A stretch of DNA of 64,000 nucleotides. It comes from Candidatus Blochmannia vicinus. Lineage in GTDB: Bacteria > Pseudomonadota > Gammaproteobacteria > Enterobacterales > Enterobacteriaceae. The first letter of the stretch is position 1, and every line of letters begins with the position of its first letter. Both the position numbers and the translations under genes were made by a program. This document shows positions 46,401-54,852 of the stretch, in pieces. Location of the stretch: positions 372,001-436,000 of the forward strand of contig NZ_CP097763.1 of the NCBI RefSeq assembly GCF_023586525.1, read 5' to 3'. Below the pieces are notes generated by a model that worked only from the letters and a program-made list of their open reading frames with translations, did no database searches and was not told the origin of the DNA.

Positions 46401-47927
46401 TTAGAATAGTGTTTGTTTATTTTTATGTGAGAATGATCTATTAATCAAATATTGCGACAAAAGCGCTACGGGACGTCCCGTAGCGCTTTTGTCGCAATAA
46501 TTAGATCTCCACGCTGTTCCAGCAATATCTAAATGTGCCCAATGATATTTATGTGCAAATTTTTGAAGAAAACAACCAGCTGTAATTGCCCCACCAGATT
46601 TACCTCCAACATTTGTCATATCTGCGCATGTAGATTTTAATTGTTTTTGGAATATATCATTTAGTGGTAATCTCCAAACGTAATCTTTAGATTGTTTTGA
46701 AGCTATAATTAAATCATTGGCTAAATCTTCATTATTAGACATTAAACCACTAAAATGATGCCCTAATGCAACGACACAAGCTCCAGTTAATGTGGCTATA
46801 TCGATTACAACATCGGGTTTATATCGCTCTGCGTATGTCAATGCATCACATAATACTAAACGACCTTCAGCATCAGTATTTAGTACTTCTACTGTTTGTC
46901 CCGATAAAGTAGTTAAAATATCACCTGGACGAAAGGAAGTATGACTTACCATGTTTTCACTAATAGCAAGTATCCCGATAATATTTAATGGTAAATTAAG
47001 TTCTGTAGCTATATACATAACTGCATATACCGCAGCAGCTCCACACATATCATATTTCATTTCATCCATTTTGTTTGATGCTTTAATAGAAATACCGCCA
47101 GAATCAAAAGTTAATCCTTTTCCTATAAATATAATAGGAGGAACATTAGATCCTTTAGGATGCCCTTCATATTTAATTATAGGCATTTTAGGAGTATAAC
47201 TGGATCCAAGCCCTACTGCCAAATAAGCATTCATGCCTAATTTTTTCATTTCTAACGCATCAATTATATTTATTGTGATATTATTACGACTGGATAGTTT
47301 ATTCACTTGATCAATAAGATAATCAGGAGTACAAAAATTAGGGGGCATATTTCCTAAATCTTTAGCTATTTTTATGCCATGAACGATCGACAATCCATCT
47401 TTAATAGATTGTTTACAGTATGTAAGTTCATTTGTGTTAGGTATATGTAAAATTATTTCTTGCAGTGATTGGTTAGATTTATTTTTATTGTTTTTAAATT
47501 TATTAAATACATACAATTCTTCTTCAACAATTTCTATTGTTTGTCTTATTTTCCAATAATTGTCATATCCTTTGATCTTTAATTCACTTAAAAAAAACAG
47601 TATTTTAACTATGGGGATTTCTTTACATAAGAGTATTATTTTACGAATTAATTTCCTGTAACAATATTCATCAAAATTATATTTTTTACCACAACCAATT
47701 AATAAAATTTGTCTATTATACAACTGAGGAATATCATACAATAAGAGTGTTTGCTCCATTTTTCCCTGAAATGCTCCACGATGCAACAATGAACTAATGT
47801 ATCCTCCGCTTATGTTATCGATTTTTTTTGTTGAAGGAAATAAATGTGATTCTTCGAATATACCAGTAATCATGCAACCATCAGGATATGATTCTAGATG
47901 ACTATCAGTGACCCTAAATTTTATCAT
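46401..47927 (-). CDS. pepA: Cytosol (leucyl) aminopeptidase PepA
   Basis: Dinuclear M17 aminopeptidase; in E. coli it also binds DNA for plasmid site-specific recombination and carAB control. The metal site is in GKGLTFDSGGISIKAS and NTDAEGRLVLCDALTYAE. The ATG at 47927 (MIKFRVTDSHLES) has GGGA at suitable spacing; ATG codons at 47939 and 47960 are alternatives. About 508 residues against 503. The DNA coding CDKSATGRPVALLSQ near the C-terminus is a 50-base perfect palindrome (46450-46499). Divergent from lptF. Confidence 0.96.
   Translation of the reverse strand: MIKFRVTDSHLESYPDGCMITGIFEESHLFPSTKKIDNISGGYISSLLHRGAFQGKMEQTLLLYDIPQLYNRQILLIGCGKKYNFDEYCYRKLIRKIILLCKEIPIVKILFFLSELKIKGYDNYWKIRQTIEIVEEELYVFNKFKNNKNKSNQSLQEIILHIPNTNELTYCKQSIKDGLSIVHGIKIAKDLGNMPPNFCTPDYLIDQVNKLSSRNNITINIIDALEMKKLGMNAYLAVGLGSSYTPKMPIIKYEGHPKGSNVPPIIFIGKGLTFDSGGISIKASNKMDEMKYDMCGAAAVYAVMYIATELNLPLNIIGILAISENMVSHTSFRPGDILTTLSGQTVEVLNTDAEGRLVLCDALTYAERYKPDVVIDIATLTGACVVALGHHFSGLMSNNEDLANDLIIASKQSKDYVWRLPLNDIFQKQLKSTCADMTNVGGKSGGAITAGCFLQKFAHKYHWAHLDIAGTAWRSNYCDKSATGRPVALLSQYLINRSFSHKNKQTLF
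46450..46499. repeat. 50-base perfect palindrome inside pepA
   Basis: Positions 46450-46474 and 46475-46499 are exact reverse complements with no spacer. More than half of the bases are G or C, against under a third in the surroundings. It encodes, in the minus-strand frame, YCDKSATG on one arm and RPVALLSQY on the other; only the second arm and its edge match the conserved family sequence. Confidence 0.95.
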
Positions 47928-48165
47928 AAATTTTCCCATTATAAATATGCTGAATAACATGTTGAAATAAATTAATCACAATATTCGTAATTATATAATC
48001 ATATGTAACAATGAAGTACATTATTTATACGATCTTGGTTTACATTCTATCATTAATAAGTTTTATTTGCGTTATAAATAAATTAAATATGCATTTTAAT
48101 ACTATAATTTTATTATTGTTACGATTATTGATTTTTGATGTAAAAATAAGTTTTTAGGCAAAACA

Positions 48166-49275
48166 ATGATATTTACAAAGTATATATTGAAAGAAATATT
48201 TAGAAATCAATTGATTATTTTAACATTATTATTTTTAGTTTGTTTTTGTCAAAAATTGATTAGAATGTTAGGGCTGGTAATAGATGGTAATATTTCAATG
48301 TATTTATTTTTTCTCTGTCTTGGTTTAAATATACCAGAAGCAGGAAAATTACTTATTCCTTTTAGTGTGTTTTTAAGCGTATTAGTGACTTTTTATCGCT
48401 TACATATTCATAATGAAATTATAGCTATGTATTCTTGTGCTGTAGATAAATACCTTATTATAAGGAGTATATTCTTATTTAGTGGAATCGTTGCAACGTT
48501 TGCTATGATCAATATAGGATGGTTATCTCCTTATTGCTCGAGTTATCAAAGTAAATTATTGCATGAAATCAAAGAAAACATTAATTTAATTGTTTTATCG
48601 GAAAAGAAATTTCAACCATTATCTACTAAATCTTTAATTTTATTTGCAGATAGTATTCAGGGAAAAAAATTAAAACATGTTTTTTTAGTAAAAACAAATC
48701 AAAATAAAAATAATGGTATGTATACAATTATGACGTCAGAACATGGCAATATTGATCAAAATCCTGATGGTTCTCGATTAATCATTTTAGAGAAAGGTAC
48801 GTATTATGAAATCTATAATAAATGTGAATTGTGTGAACATATATTTATAACTAATTTTTCTAAGTATAAAATGTCGATTAATAATACGGTCAAAACATTG
48901 TTAAAAAAAAATAAATCCATTGATCATATGTCTATATACCAATTATGGTATTCTGTCGCTCCAGAAGCACGTGTGGAGCTTCACTGGCGTTTAACTTTAT
49001 TAATGTCTATTTTTATTATGCCAATGATCACAACGTTATTAACTATCACTATTTCATATAATTATTTATCAAATTTTTTATTAACGATTTTTTTATATAC
49101 TATTTTTTTTGTTTTGCATACTTTACTGCGTTCTCATATTATTTTAGAGAAAACAAATCCTATGGTATGGATGTGGGTTATAAATAGCATTTATTTATTA
49201 ATAGCTTTATTACTTAATGCATGGGATACTTCTTGTATGAAAAAATTAGTTTTAGTAGCGCTTTATCGTAATTAA
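48166..49275 (+). CDS. lptF: LPS export permease LptF
   Basis: One of the two membrane subunits of the LptB2FG transporter that pulls lipopolysaccharide from the inner membrane. It starts MIFTKYILKEIFRNQLIIL and has CFCQKLIRMLG and the periplasmic beta-jellyroll (about 130-260). The C-terminal helices end MVWMWVINSIYLLIALLLNA. Length 369 against 366. Seventeen bases separate it from lptG. It diverges from pepA as in E. coli. Confidence 0.95.
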   Translation: MIFTKYILKEIFRNQLIILTLLFLVCFCQKLIRMLGLVIDGNISMYLFFLCLGLNIPEAGKLLIPFSVFLSVLVTFYRLHIHNEIIAMYSCAVDKYLIIRSIFLFSGIVATFAMINIGWLSPYCSSYQSKLLHEIKENINLIVLSEKKFQPLSTKSLILFADSIQGKKLKHVFLVKTNQNKNNGMYTIMTSEHGNIDQNPDGSRLIILEKGTYYEIYNKCELCEHIFITNFSKYKMSINNTVKTLLKKNKSIDHMSIYQLWYSVAPEARVELHWRLTLLMSIFIMPMITTLLTITISYNYLSNFLLTIFLYTIFFVLHTLLRSHIILEKTNPMVWMWVINSIYLLIALLLNAWDTSCMKKLVLVALYRN

Positions 49276-49292
49276 GTAACAATATAATTCAT

Positions 49293-50363
49293 ATGTATAA
49301 TATTTTAAACCATTATATTAGGAAAGTAATTATATCGAGCACAATAGTGGTTTTTTTAGTGTTAATATCTTTATCCAGTATAATTAGATTAGTTGATGAA
49401 CTACGTAAAATAGAAGAAGGAAATTATTCTATTTTTGAAATTATTATTTATATTATTTTAAGTTTACCAAAAGATTTTGAGTTATTTTTTCCTATAGCTA
49501 CTTTATTAGGTGGCCTTTTAGGTTTAAGCGTACTTGAAGTACACAACGAATTTATAGCGATGCAAGTTTCTGGATTTAGTAAATTACAAATTGTTTTATC
49601 AGTTATAAAAGCTTCTGTTCCCGTGCTACTATGTAGTATTATTTCTAATGAATGGATAGTGCCTAATAGTGAAAAAATAATATATACATATCGCGATAAA
49701 TCACAATATGACACTTATTTATTGTCTGCAAAGTTTAAAAATTTATGGTTTATAGATAACAACGATTTCGTTTATGTTGAGCGTGTAGTTTCATGTAGCG
49801 AGTTATTGGGAGTAAAATTGTATAATTTTGACGAAAAAAAATTAAAAAAGATATTTTATGTTAATCGAGCAGTGTTTATAAATAAAGTATGGCATTTAAT
49901 TGATGTGAATGAATTAGATATTTCTAGTGAAATGTGTATTATTAATAAAAAAATACCACATTCTGAATGGCATGCTGCATTAACTCCATATAAATTATCG
50001 ATGATGATTACTCATCCGAATATTTTATCTATTTCTAAATTATATCATTGTGCTAAATATTTTAATAAAATTGGCCAAAGTTCTAAGTATTATCAGATGA
50101 TATTTTGGAACAAGATATTGTCTCCTATATCTGGATCAGTGATGACCATAATGGCATTAGCATGTACTTTTGGTCCATTACATAAAAAAAAGATAGGATT
50201 CAGATTATTCATAGGAAGTGTAGTAGGGTTTTTGTTCTATATTTTAAATCAAATATTTGGAATATTAGGGATAATGTATAATGTTTCTCCAATAGTTGGA
50301 TCAATATCTCCTAGTGTAATATTTTTGATAATCAGCATAATTATCATGTGGATATATTCATAA
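49293..50363 (+). CDS. lptG: LPS export permease LptG
   Basis: Partner of LptF in LPS extraction, powered by LptB (encoded at 54853-55578). It has six membrane helices, a periplasmic domain in the middle, and family stretches SLPKDFELFFPIATLLGGLLGLS and FGPLHKKKIGFRLFIGSVVGF. Length 356 against 360. Followed 37 bases later by the end of a converging LysR-type gene. Confidence 0.95.
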   Translation: MYNILNHYIRKVIISSTIVVFLVLISLSSIIRLVDELRKIEEGNYSIFEIIIYIILSLPKDFELFFPIATLLGGLLGLSVLEVHNEFIAMQVSGFSKLQIVLSVIKASVPVLLCSIISNEWIVPNSEKIIYTYRDKSQYDTYLLSAKFKNLWFIDNNDFVYVERVVSCSELLGVKLYNFDEKKLKKIFYVNRAVFINKVWHLIDVNELDISSEMCIINKKIPHSEWHAALTPYKLSMMITHPNILSISKLYHCAKYFNKIGQSSKYYQMIFWNKILSPISGSVMTIMALACTFGPLHKKKIGFRLFIGSVVGFLFYILNQIFGILGIMYNVSPIVGSISPSVIFLIISIIIMWIYS

Positions 50364-50400
50364 ATTTATTACATTAGAAATCTTTAAAAAGTTTTCATAT

Positions 50401-51300
50401 TTACTTTATTTTGGTTAAAAACATGTCTTTGGTAAATTCTCGTACCCATTTATGAGCAGGGGAATGATTATGTTTAGAATGCCATGCTTGGATGATATTT
50501 CTTTTCCCTAAATTAAAATCAGTATAAAAATATGTTACTGGCATATTTAATTTTTGTGCAATTGTTAATACAAATTCTGGGATTACAGCCAATGCATCTG
50601 AATGAATGATGGCATTTACAGTGGTAATGTATTCAGGAGTAATACCAATTAGATTTCGTTCTGACCAAAAATATTTGTTATATTCATCAGAATTAGTTAA
50701 GTACTCATTTTTAGTTTGAATAAATTGATATTTTAACAAATTGTCCATGTGTTTATTTTTGGATAAAATAGGATGGTGATTTCGGCATATTAAACAACAC
50801 TTAGATACATAGATAGTTCTAATGGTTATTTCAGGATTAAGAGAACGTATTTCTCCTATATATAAGTCTATAGCGTGATTGCGTAAAAAATCATCATCAT
50901 AATCTGAATCATTTACTAAATTAATAAATACATTGGGAGCATTATTTTGAATCTCATGGAATAAGATAGTATTGAGAATAGAAAAAATAACATGATTCGA
51001 TGCGATAGTAAAGGATATAGTAGTGTTCTTAGGTTCAAATACTATGTTACTACTAAATACTGATTCAATACGATTAACTAATTCTTTAATGTTGTCTTTT
51101 AGAGAAATTGCTTTAGGTGTTGGAATTAATTTAGTCCCACTACGAACTAAAATTTGATCATTAAATAAAACGCGTATTTTATTTAGGGATTTACTAATAG
51201 CTGGAGCGGTGACGTTTAGTTTTTTTGCCGCTAAATTTACGCTATTATCTTCTAGTAGCGCATTAAGAACTACTAGTAAATTAAAATCAAAATTGTTCAT
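50401..51300 (-). CDS. LysR-type transcriptional regulator, YidZ-like
   Basis: A 299-residue LysR regulator. The N-terminal helix-turn-helix spans about residues 18-60 (SVNLAAKKLNVTAPAISKSL). The start DFNLLVVLNALLED and the end WHSKHNHSPAHKWVREFTKDM resemble E. coli YidZ more than other LysR proteins I can recall. The effector domain (about 90-299) is intact in length. Target and inducer unknown. Two inverted repeats lie upstream at 51496-51577. Retention is unusual in a genome with so few regulators. Confidence 0.85.
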   Translation of the reverse strand: MNNFDFNLLVVLNALLEDNSVNLAAKKLNVTAPAISKSLNKIRVLFNDQILVRSGTKLIPTPKAISLKDNIKELVNRIESVFSSNIVFEPKNTTISFTIASNHVIFSILNTILFHEIQNNAPNVFINLVNDSDYDDDFLRNHAIDLYIGEIRSLNPEITIRTIYVSKCCLICRNHHPILSKNKHMDNLLKYQFIQTKNEYLTNSDEYNKYFWSERNLIGITPEYITTVNAIIHSDALAVIPEFVLTIAQKLNMPVTYFYTDFNLGKRNIIQAWHSKHNHSPAHKWVREFTKDMFLTKIK

Positions 51301-51495
51301 ATAATAAAATTTTCATATAGTATTTATGTGTTAGGTATTATAATGTATAAATATACAAGAGTAAAATATATTAATGTAATCAATTATAATATTCTTGTCA
51401 GTAATAGATATATTGGGATAAATATGATATTTGCATTTTTCATAAAACAAGAATTATAAGTGATAGGTATAGTTGAGTGAAATAAAAATATATGA

Positions 51496-51525
51496 TATTA
51501 TCACTACCCATGGGTAGTGATAATA
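51496..51525. promoter_or_regulatory. 30-base perfect palindrome upstream of LysR-type gene
   Basis: Two 15-base halves centred on CCCATGGG are exact reverse complements. It lies about 195 bases upstream of the LysR-type start. Such dyads can be LysR operators, but the distance is long and it could equally be a structural relic. Confidence 0.45.
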
Positions 51526-51538
51526 ATGAATATTTGAT

Positions 51539-51577
51539 CTTTTATATTGAAAGAATAGTATTTTTTCAATATAAAAG
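51539..51577. repeat. 14-bp inverted repeat
   Basis: CTTTTATATTGAAA (51539-51552) pairs with TTTCAATATAAAAG (51564-51577) around an 11-base loop, just after the palindrome at 51496-51525. Function unknown; a terminator for minus-strand or plus-strand read-through is possible. Confidence 0.5.
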
Positions 51578-51726
51578 GTATTATTTTTAAGTTTAATAAC
51601 TAAATTCAATAAATATGAGTAAGTCAATTTTTATGTGTTAAGATTATGCTTTATGAAATATATATAAAGTTTAACAATTAAATATTGATTTTAGAGAATG
51701 ATTTTTAGAGAAATATTTGTTTGTTT

Positions 51727-51810
51727 GCCGAAGTGGCGAAATAGGTAGACGCAATTGACTCAAAATCAATCACTTTTATAAGTATGCCGGTTCGACCCCG
51801 GCCTTCGGCA
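51727..51810 (+). tRNA. tRNA-Leu (anticodon CAA)
   Basis: An 84-nt tRNA with acceptor GCCGAAG/CTTCGGC, discriminator A, anticodon CAA in the loop CTCAAAA, a long variable arm (CACTTTTATAAGTA region), and T loop TTCGACC. It matches E. coli leuX and reads UUG codons. CCA is not encoded. Confidence 0.96.
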
Positions 51811-52164
51811 AAGTTTGTATAAGGTTATTACAATAAAAAATCTAAAAACGTCTATATATTTTAAATTTTTTATTTTGAAATCTAGAAGTATTACGTTAAA
51901 GTGAACTAACATATTTTATAATACTGAATGAGTATAATTTAATTTTTTAAAATTAGTATTGTTTGCATGTAATGGCTACTATTTAGAAAATTAGGGATTG
52001 ATCTTTGATAAGAATTAAAATTGCAATTAAAAGTATTGGGTGATTTGTTATAAAGATGGGGAGGAGAGACGAAATGCGGGGATGATTAAGGGAGAATTAG
52101 ATCGGGGAAGTTTTTATTAAAAGATGTTATGTTATAACATAACTTAACCTATTAAGAGAGTTGC
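51811..52164. other. Spacer before the aztAB cluster with G-rich patch and operator
   Basis: About 350 bases. The first two thirds are AT-rich without features. At 52055-52110 lies a striking purine-rich patch with G runs at 52058, 52078, 52090 and 52104. The Zur-box-like palindrome follows at 52126-52143. Confidence 0.6.
52126..52143. promoter_or_regulatory. Zur-box-like operator before the aztAB cluster
   Basis: GTTATGTTATAACATAAC is an 18-base perfect palindrome that resembles the known enterobacterial Zur operator (core TGTTATANTATAACA). It ends 21 bases before the start of the first gene of a zinc-type ABC transporter cluster, and zur is present in the same window, so zinc-dependent repression is a natural reading. 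Confidence 0.7.
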
Positions 52165-52305
52165 ATGTCATCATTTTATTCTAAACAACGGTTATCTGTT
52201 GGAATGAGATTGTTCATTGCTTCAGGATTAGTTCGTATGCTCATAGCATTAGTGATATTAATATGTTTGTGGGCCGCTATTCTTTGGTCTTCCTTGTTAC
52301 CCTAA
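52165..52305 (+). CDS. Small membrane protein of 46 residues, unknown
   Basis: Begins MSSFYSKQRLSVGMRL, followed by one hydrophobic helix (about residues 17-43, GLVRMLIALVILICLWAAIL) and ends WSSLLP. AAGAGAG four bases before the ATG is a good ribosome site. It starts 21 bases after the Zur-box-like palindrome and ends 19 bases before aztA, so it looks like the first gene of the zinc transporter operon. I do not recognise the family. It could be a small transporter subunit, a leader peptide, or chance. Confidence 0.6.
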   Translation: MSSFYSKQRLSVGMRLFIASGLVRMLIALVILICLWAAILWSSLLP

Positions 52306-52324
52306 TAATATACAAGATAAACCC

Positions 52325-52975
52325 ATGATGACATTATGTAATGTAATAGCAGGATACTATGGTCGTAATGTTAGTCCATCTGTAAGCGGTCGTATTAGAT
52401 ATGGCAGTATGATTGCTATTGTAGGACCTAACGGAATAGGAAAATCTACTTTATTAAAAACATTAGCTGGGTTATTACCTCCGATATCTGGTACATTAAA
52501 ATTTGGAAAAAGAGGTAAACCTCGTGTAAGTTATTTACCTCAGGGTAAAACTATAGACTATCATTTTCCATTAACTGTCTTTGATGTAGTATCCATGGGT
52601 TGTTGGCCTAGAATAAATTTGTTAAAAAGACTAAATCGACGTCAAAAAACTGTAATTTGGCGTTCCTTAGAACAGGTAAAGTTATTGGATTTATTAAATC
52701 AATATATAGAAACCTTATCAGGTGGACAGGTTCAACGCATGTTGTTTGCTAGAATGTTAACGCAACAAGCATCGTTAATCTTACTTGACGAGCCGTTTCA
52801 AGGTGTTGATGAAAATACTTGTAAAATAATGATACGTTCTGTAAATCTGCTTTGCAGAAGAGGATGTACTGTGATTGCTGCGTTGCATAATGACGAATTA
52901 GTAACTGAATATTTTCCCAATATATTATCATTAACTCATTCTTGTAGTATTTGGAATTCTTCTGTACAAATATGA
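52325..52975 (+). CDS. aztA: Zinc-type ABC transporter ATP-binding protein, AztA/ZnuC-like
   Basis: ATPase of a metal ABC importer. P-loop GPNGIGKSTLLKTLAGLL (about residue 38), signature TLSGGQVQRMLFARML (about 128), Walker B LILLDEPFQGVDE. The stretch YLPQGKTIDYHFPLTVFDVVS resembles AztA of the aztABCD zinc systems more than E. coli ZnuC, from memory of those families. Length 216, without the C-terminal extension of ZnuC. Zinc as substrate is supported by the Zur-like operator upstream. The permease follows 76 bases later. Confidence 0.8.
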   Translation: MMTLCNVIAGYYGRNVSPSVSGRIRYGSMIAIVGPNGIGKSTLLKTLAGLLPPISGTLKFGKRGKPRVSYLPQGKTIDYHFPLTVFDVVSMGCWPRINLLKRLNRRQKTVIWRSLEQVKLLDLLNQYIETLSGGQVQRMLFARMLTQQASLILLDEPFQGVDENTCKIMIRSVNLLCRRGCTVIAALHNDELVTEYFPNILSLTHSCSIWNSSVQI

Positions 52976-53051
52976 TAGTTTAGTTTTATATGATTTCATA
53001 TAAAATAAATGAAATCATTCATATACATATACTAATTTTTTGGTAAGAAAT

Positions 53052-53912
53052 ATGGCTATTCATATGTTGTTTGATCCTTTTATTAACTGTGGTTATATGC
53101 GTAGAGCTATAGTGGCTTGTTGTGTATTGTCTATTAGTATGACGCCAATTGGTAATTTCTTAATGTTAAAACGTATGAGTTTAGTAGGAGATGTATTGTC
53201 TCATGCTATATTACCAGGAGTAGCTATAGGATATTTTTTTTCAGGTATGTCATTTGTTATAATGAGTATAGGAGGATTTATTTCCGGTTTAGTTGTTGCA
53301 ATACTATCTAATTGGATTAGTGAAAAAACATTGTTGCAAAAGGATGCTAGTTTTTCTGGATTTTATCTTGGATCTTTAGCATTTGGAGTGATATTAATGT
53401 CATTACATGGGCCTAATATAGATTTATTAGATTTATTGTTTGGATCTGTTTTATCTGTAAATTTATTGAATTTAGAATGTATTGGAGTAATTGGAACAAT
53501 AACTCTGCTTACTGTTGCTTTACTTTATAGAGCTTTGATTATTGAAACATTTGATCCAGATTTTCTAAGAGAAAATGGTATTAAGGCGGCTAAATTTATT
53601 CAAATAATTTTTTTATCAATAGTTATGTTGAATTTGATAGCAAGTTTTCAAGTGACTGGTACTTTAATGTCTGTTGGGTTAATGATGTTGCCTGGGTTAT
53701 CAGCTCGGTATTGGGTTAAGAGTTTAATAAATATGCTCTTGTTATCGGTATTAATTGCTTTGTTGTGTTCATGGATAGGATTACTTGGAGCATTCTATAT
53801 GGTTTTCCCAGCAGGTCCTGCTATAGTGTTATGTGGTAGTATAGTATTTTTAATTTCGGTATTTTTTGGAAGAAATAAAGGTATTCTATTTTATATATAC
53901 CATAAAAAATGA
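53052..53912 (+). CDS. aztB: Zinc-type ABC transporter permease, AztB/ZnuB-like
   Basis: Polytopic inner-membrane permease with about eight or nine helices of the ABC-3 family: MLKRMSLVGDVLSHAILPGVAIGY, DASFSGFYLGSLAFGVILMSL and VTGTLMSVGLMMLPGLSARYW. The FDPDFLRENG stretch resembles AztB. The ATG at 53052 gives 286 residues (MAIHMLFDPF); a TTG four codons earlier is possible. The periplasmic binding protein and AztD-like chaperone of such systems are not found next to it. Confidence 0.82.
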   Translation: MAIHMLFDPFINCGYMRRAIVACCVLSISMTPIGNFLMLKRMSLVGDVLSHAILPGVAIGYFFSGMSFVIMSIGGFISGLVVAILSNWISEKTLLQKDASFSGFYLGSLAFGVILMSLHGPNIDLLDLLFGSVLSVNLLNLECIGVIGTITLLTVALLYRALIIETFDPDFLRENGIKAAKFIQIIFLSIVMLNLIASFQVTGTLMSVGLMMLPGLSARYWVKSLINMLLLSVLIALLCSWIGLLGAFYMVFPAGPAIVLCGSIVFLISVFFGRNKGILFYIYHKK

Positions 53913-54852
53913 AATTTTTTGAATTATTTATTTAATTAATCATTTATTGTATTAGAACAAATTAAGTGTGTTTGTTTAAAAATATGATTTTTGTTAAACA
54001 TGAACAATATAACGATTGAATATTTATATAATTAATTTTAATCATTATATGAAATTATGTTTAGTAGTGTTGTCTGTTTCTAATTGCATATAGCAATATT
54101 AAGTTTTAGTAATTATTAAAGATTTTTTATTTGTGATTATTTTAGTGTTGTTAATAAAATTATATATATAATTTTATTTATATTATATATCTTTGATTAT
54201 AAATGAAAATTAATAAATAATGATTGTGTGATGGGTATTGTTATTATTTTTGTTTTTAGCAAATAAGAATGTGGTGCTGTATGATTTGTAATATATATAC
54301 ATATCAAAAAATAATATATATGTAACATTTTTTATAATATTAATAATAATACGTTTCAATTAAGTTTATACCCTAAAAATAGGGAGATTAAAGATTTAAT
54401 TTTTTAAAATAGGGTAGAATAGTAATTGAAAAGTTAATTATTTTTACATAAAAATAAAGTAGTTTTAAATAGTAAAGTAAATGTTTCGTGTTTTAGGAAC
54501 AAAATATATGATATTTTTATATATATATTATTACTTTTTTCTTATGTTCATAAGGAGTATTATTTAACGTAATGCTTATGATTATTATCTATTATAATTA
54601 CTACTGTTTACTATCATAAATTTTTTTAAATTTACTCTCATTACTTATGAGATTTTGTGTGTTATATAGGTAGTACGCACAAAATATATGTAATTTTATA
54701 AATTTGAATTATATTTATAAATTAACGTTTATTTTGATTTAAGTTATTTATTTAGTTAGCATAGATTAACATAAATAAATATTGGTATCTGCTGCGATTG
54801 TAGAAATTATTAGTCTTCAATTTATATCTATTAATCATGGTTTATGGAGTAG
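53913..54852. other. Long gene-free gap between aztB and lptB
   Basis: About 940 bases, extremely AT-rich, with no supported reading frame and no recognisable binding-protein fragment. A small dyad CCCTAAAAATAGGG lies near 54370-54384, with a further AGGGTA near 54411. The two flanking genes converge on this stretch, so no promoter is required here. Confidence 0.5.

Larger units (their letters stand above)
51301..51726. other. Spacer between the LysR-type gene and tRNA-Leu
   Basis: No coding sequence. It contains a 30-base perfect palindrome (51496-51525) and a 14-bp hairpin (51539-51577). It should carry the promoters of the divergent LysR-type gene and tRNA-Leu. Confidence 0.5.

Noticed and set aside
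46450..46499. The pepA palindrome as an intrinsic terminator
   Set aside because: It lies within the coding sequence before the stop and is not followed by a T run on the coding strand; downstream holC and valS need read-through.
52325..53912. Naming the transporter pair znuC and znuB outright
   Set aside because: Key stretches look closer to AztA and AztB, and the divergent znuA partner is missing. The general zinc-type role is kept.
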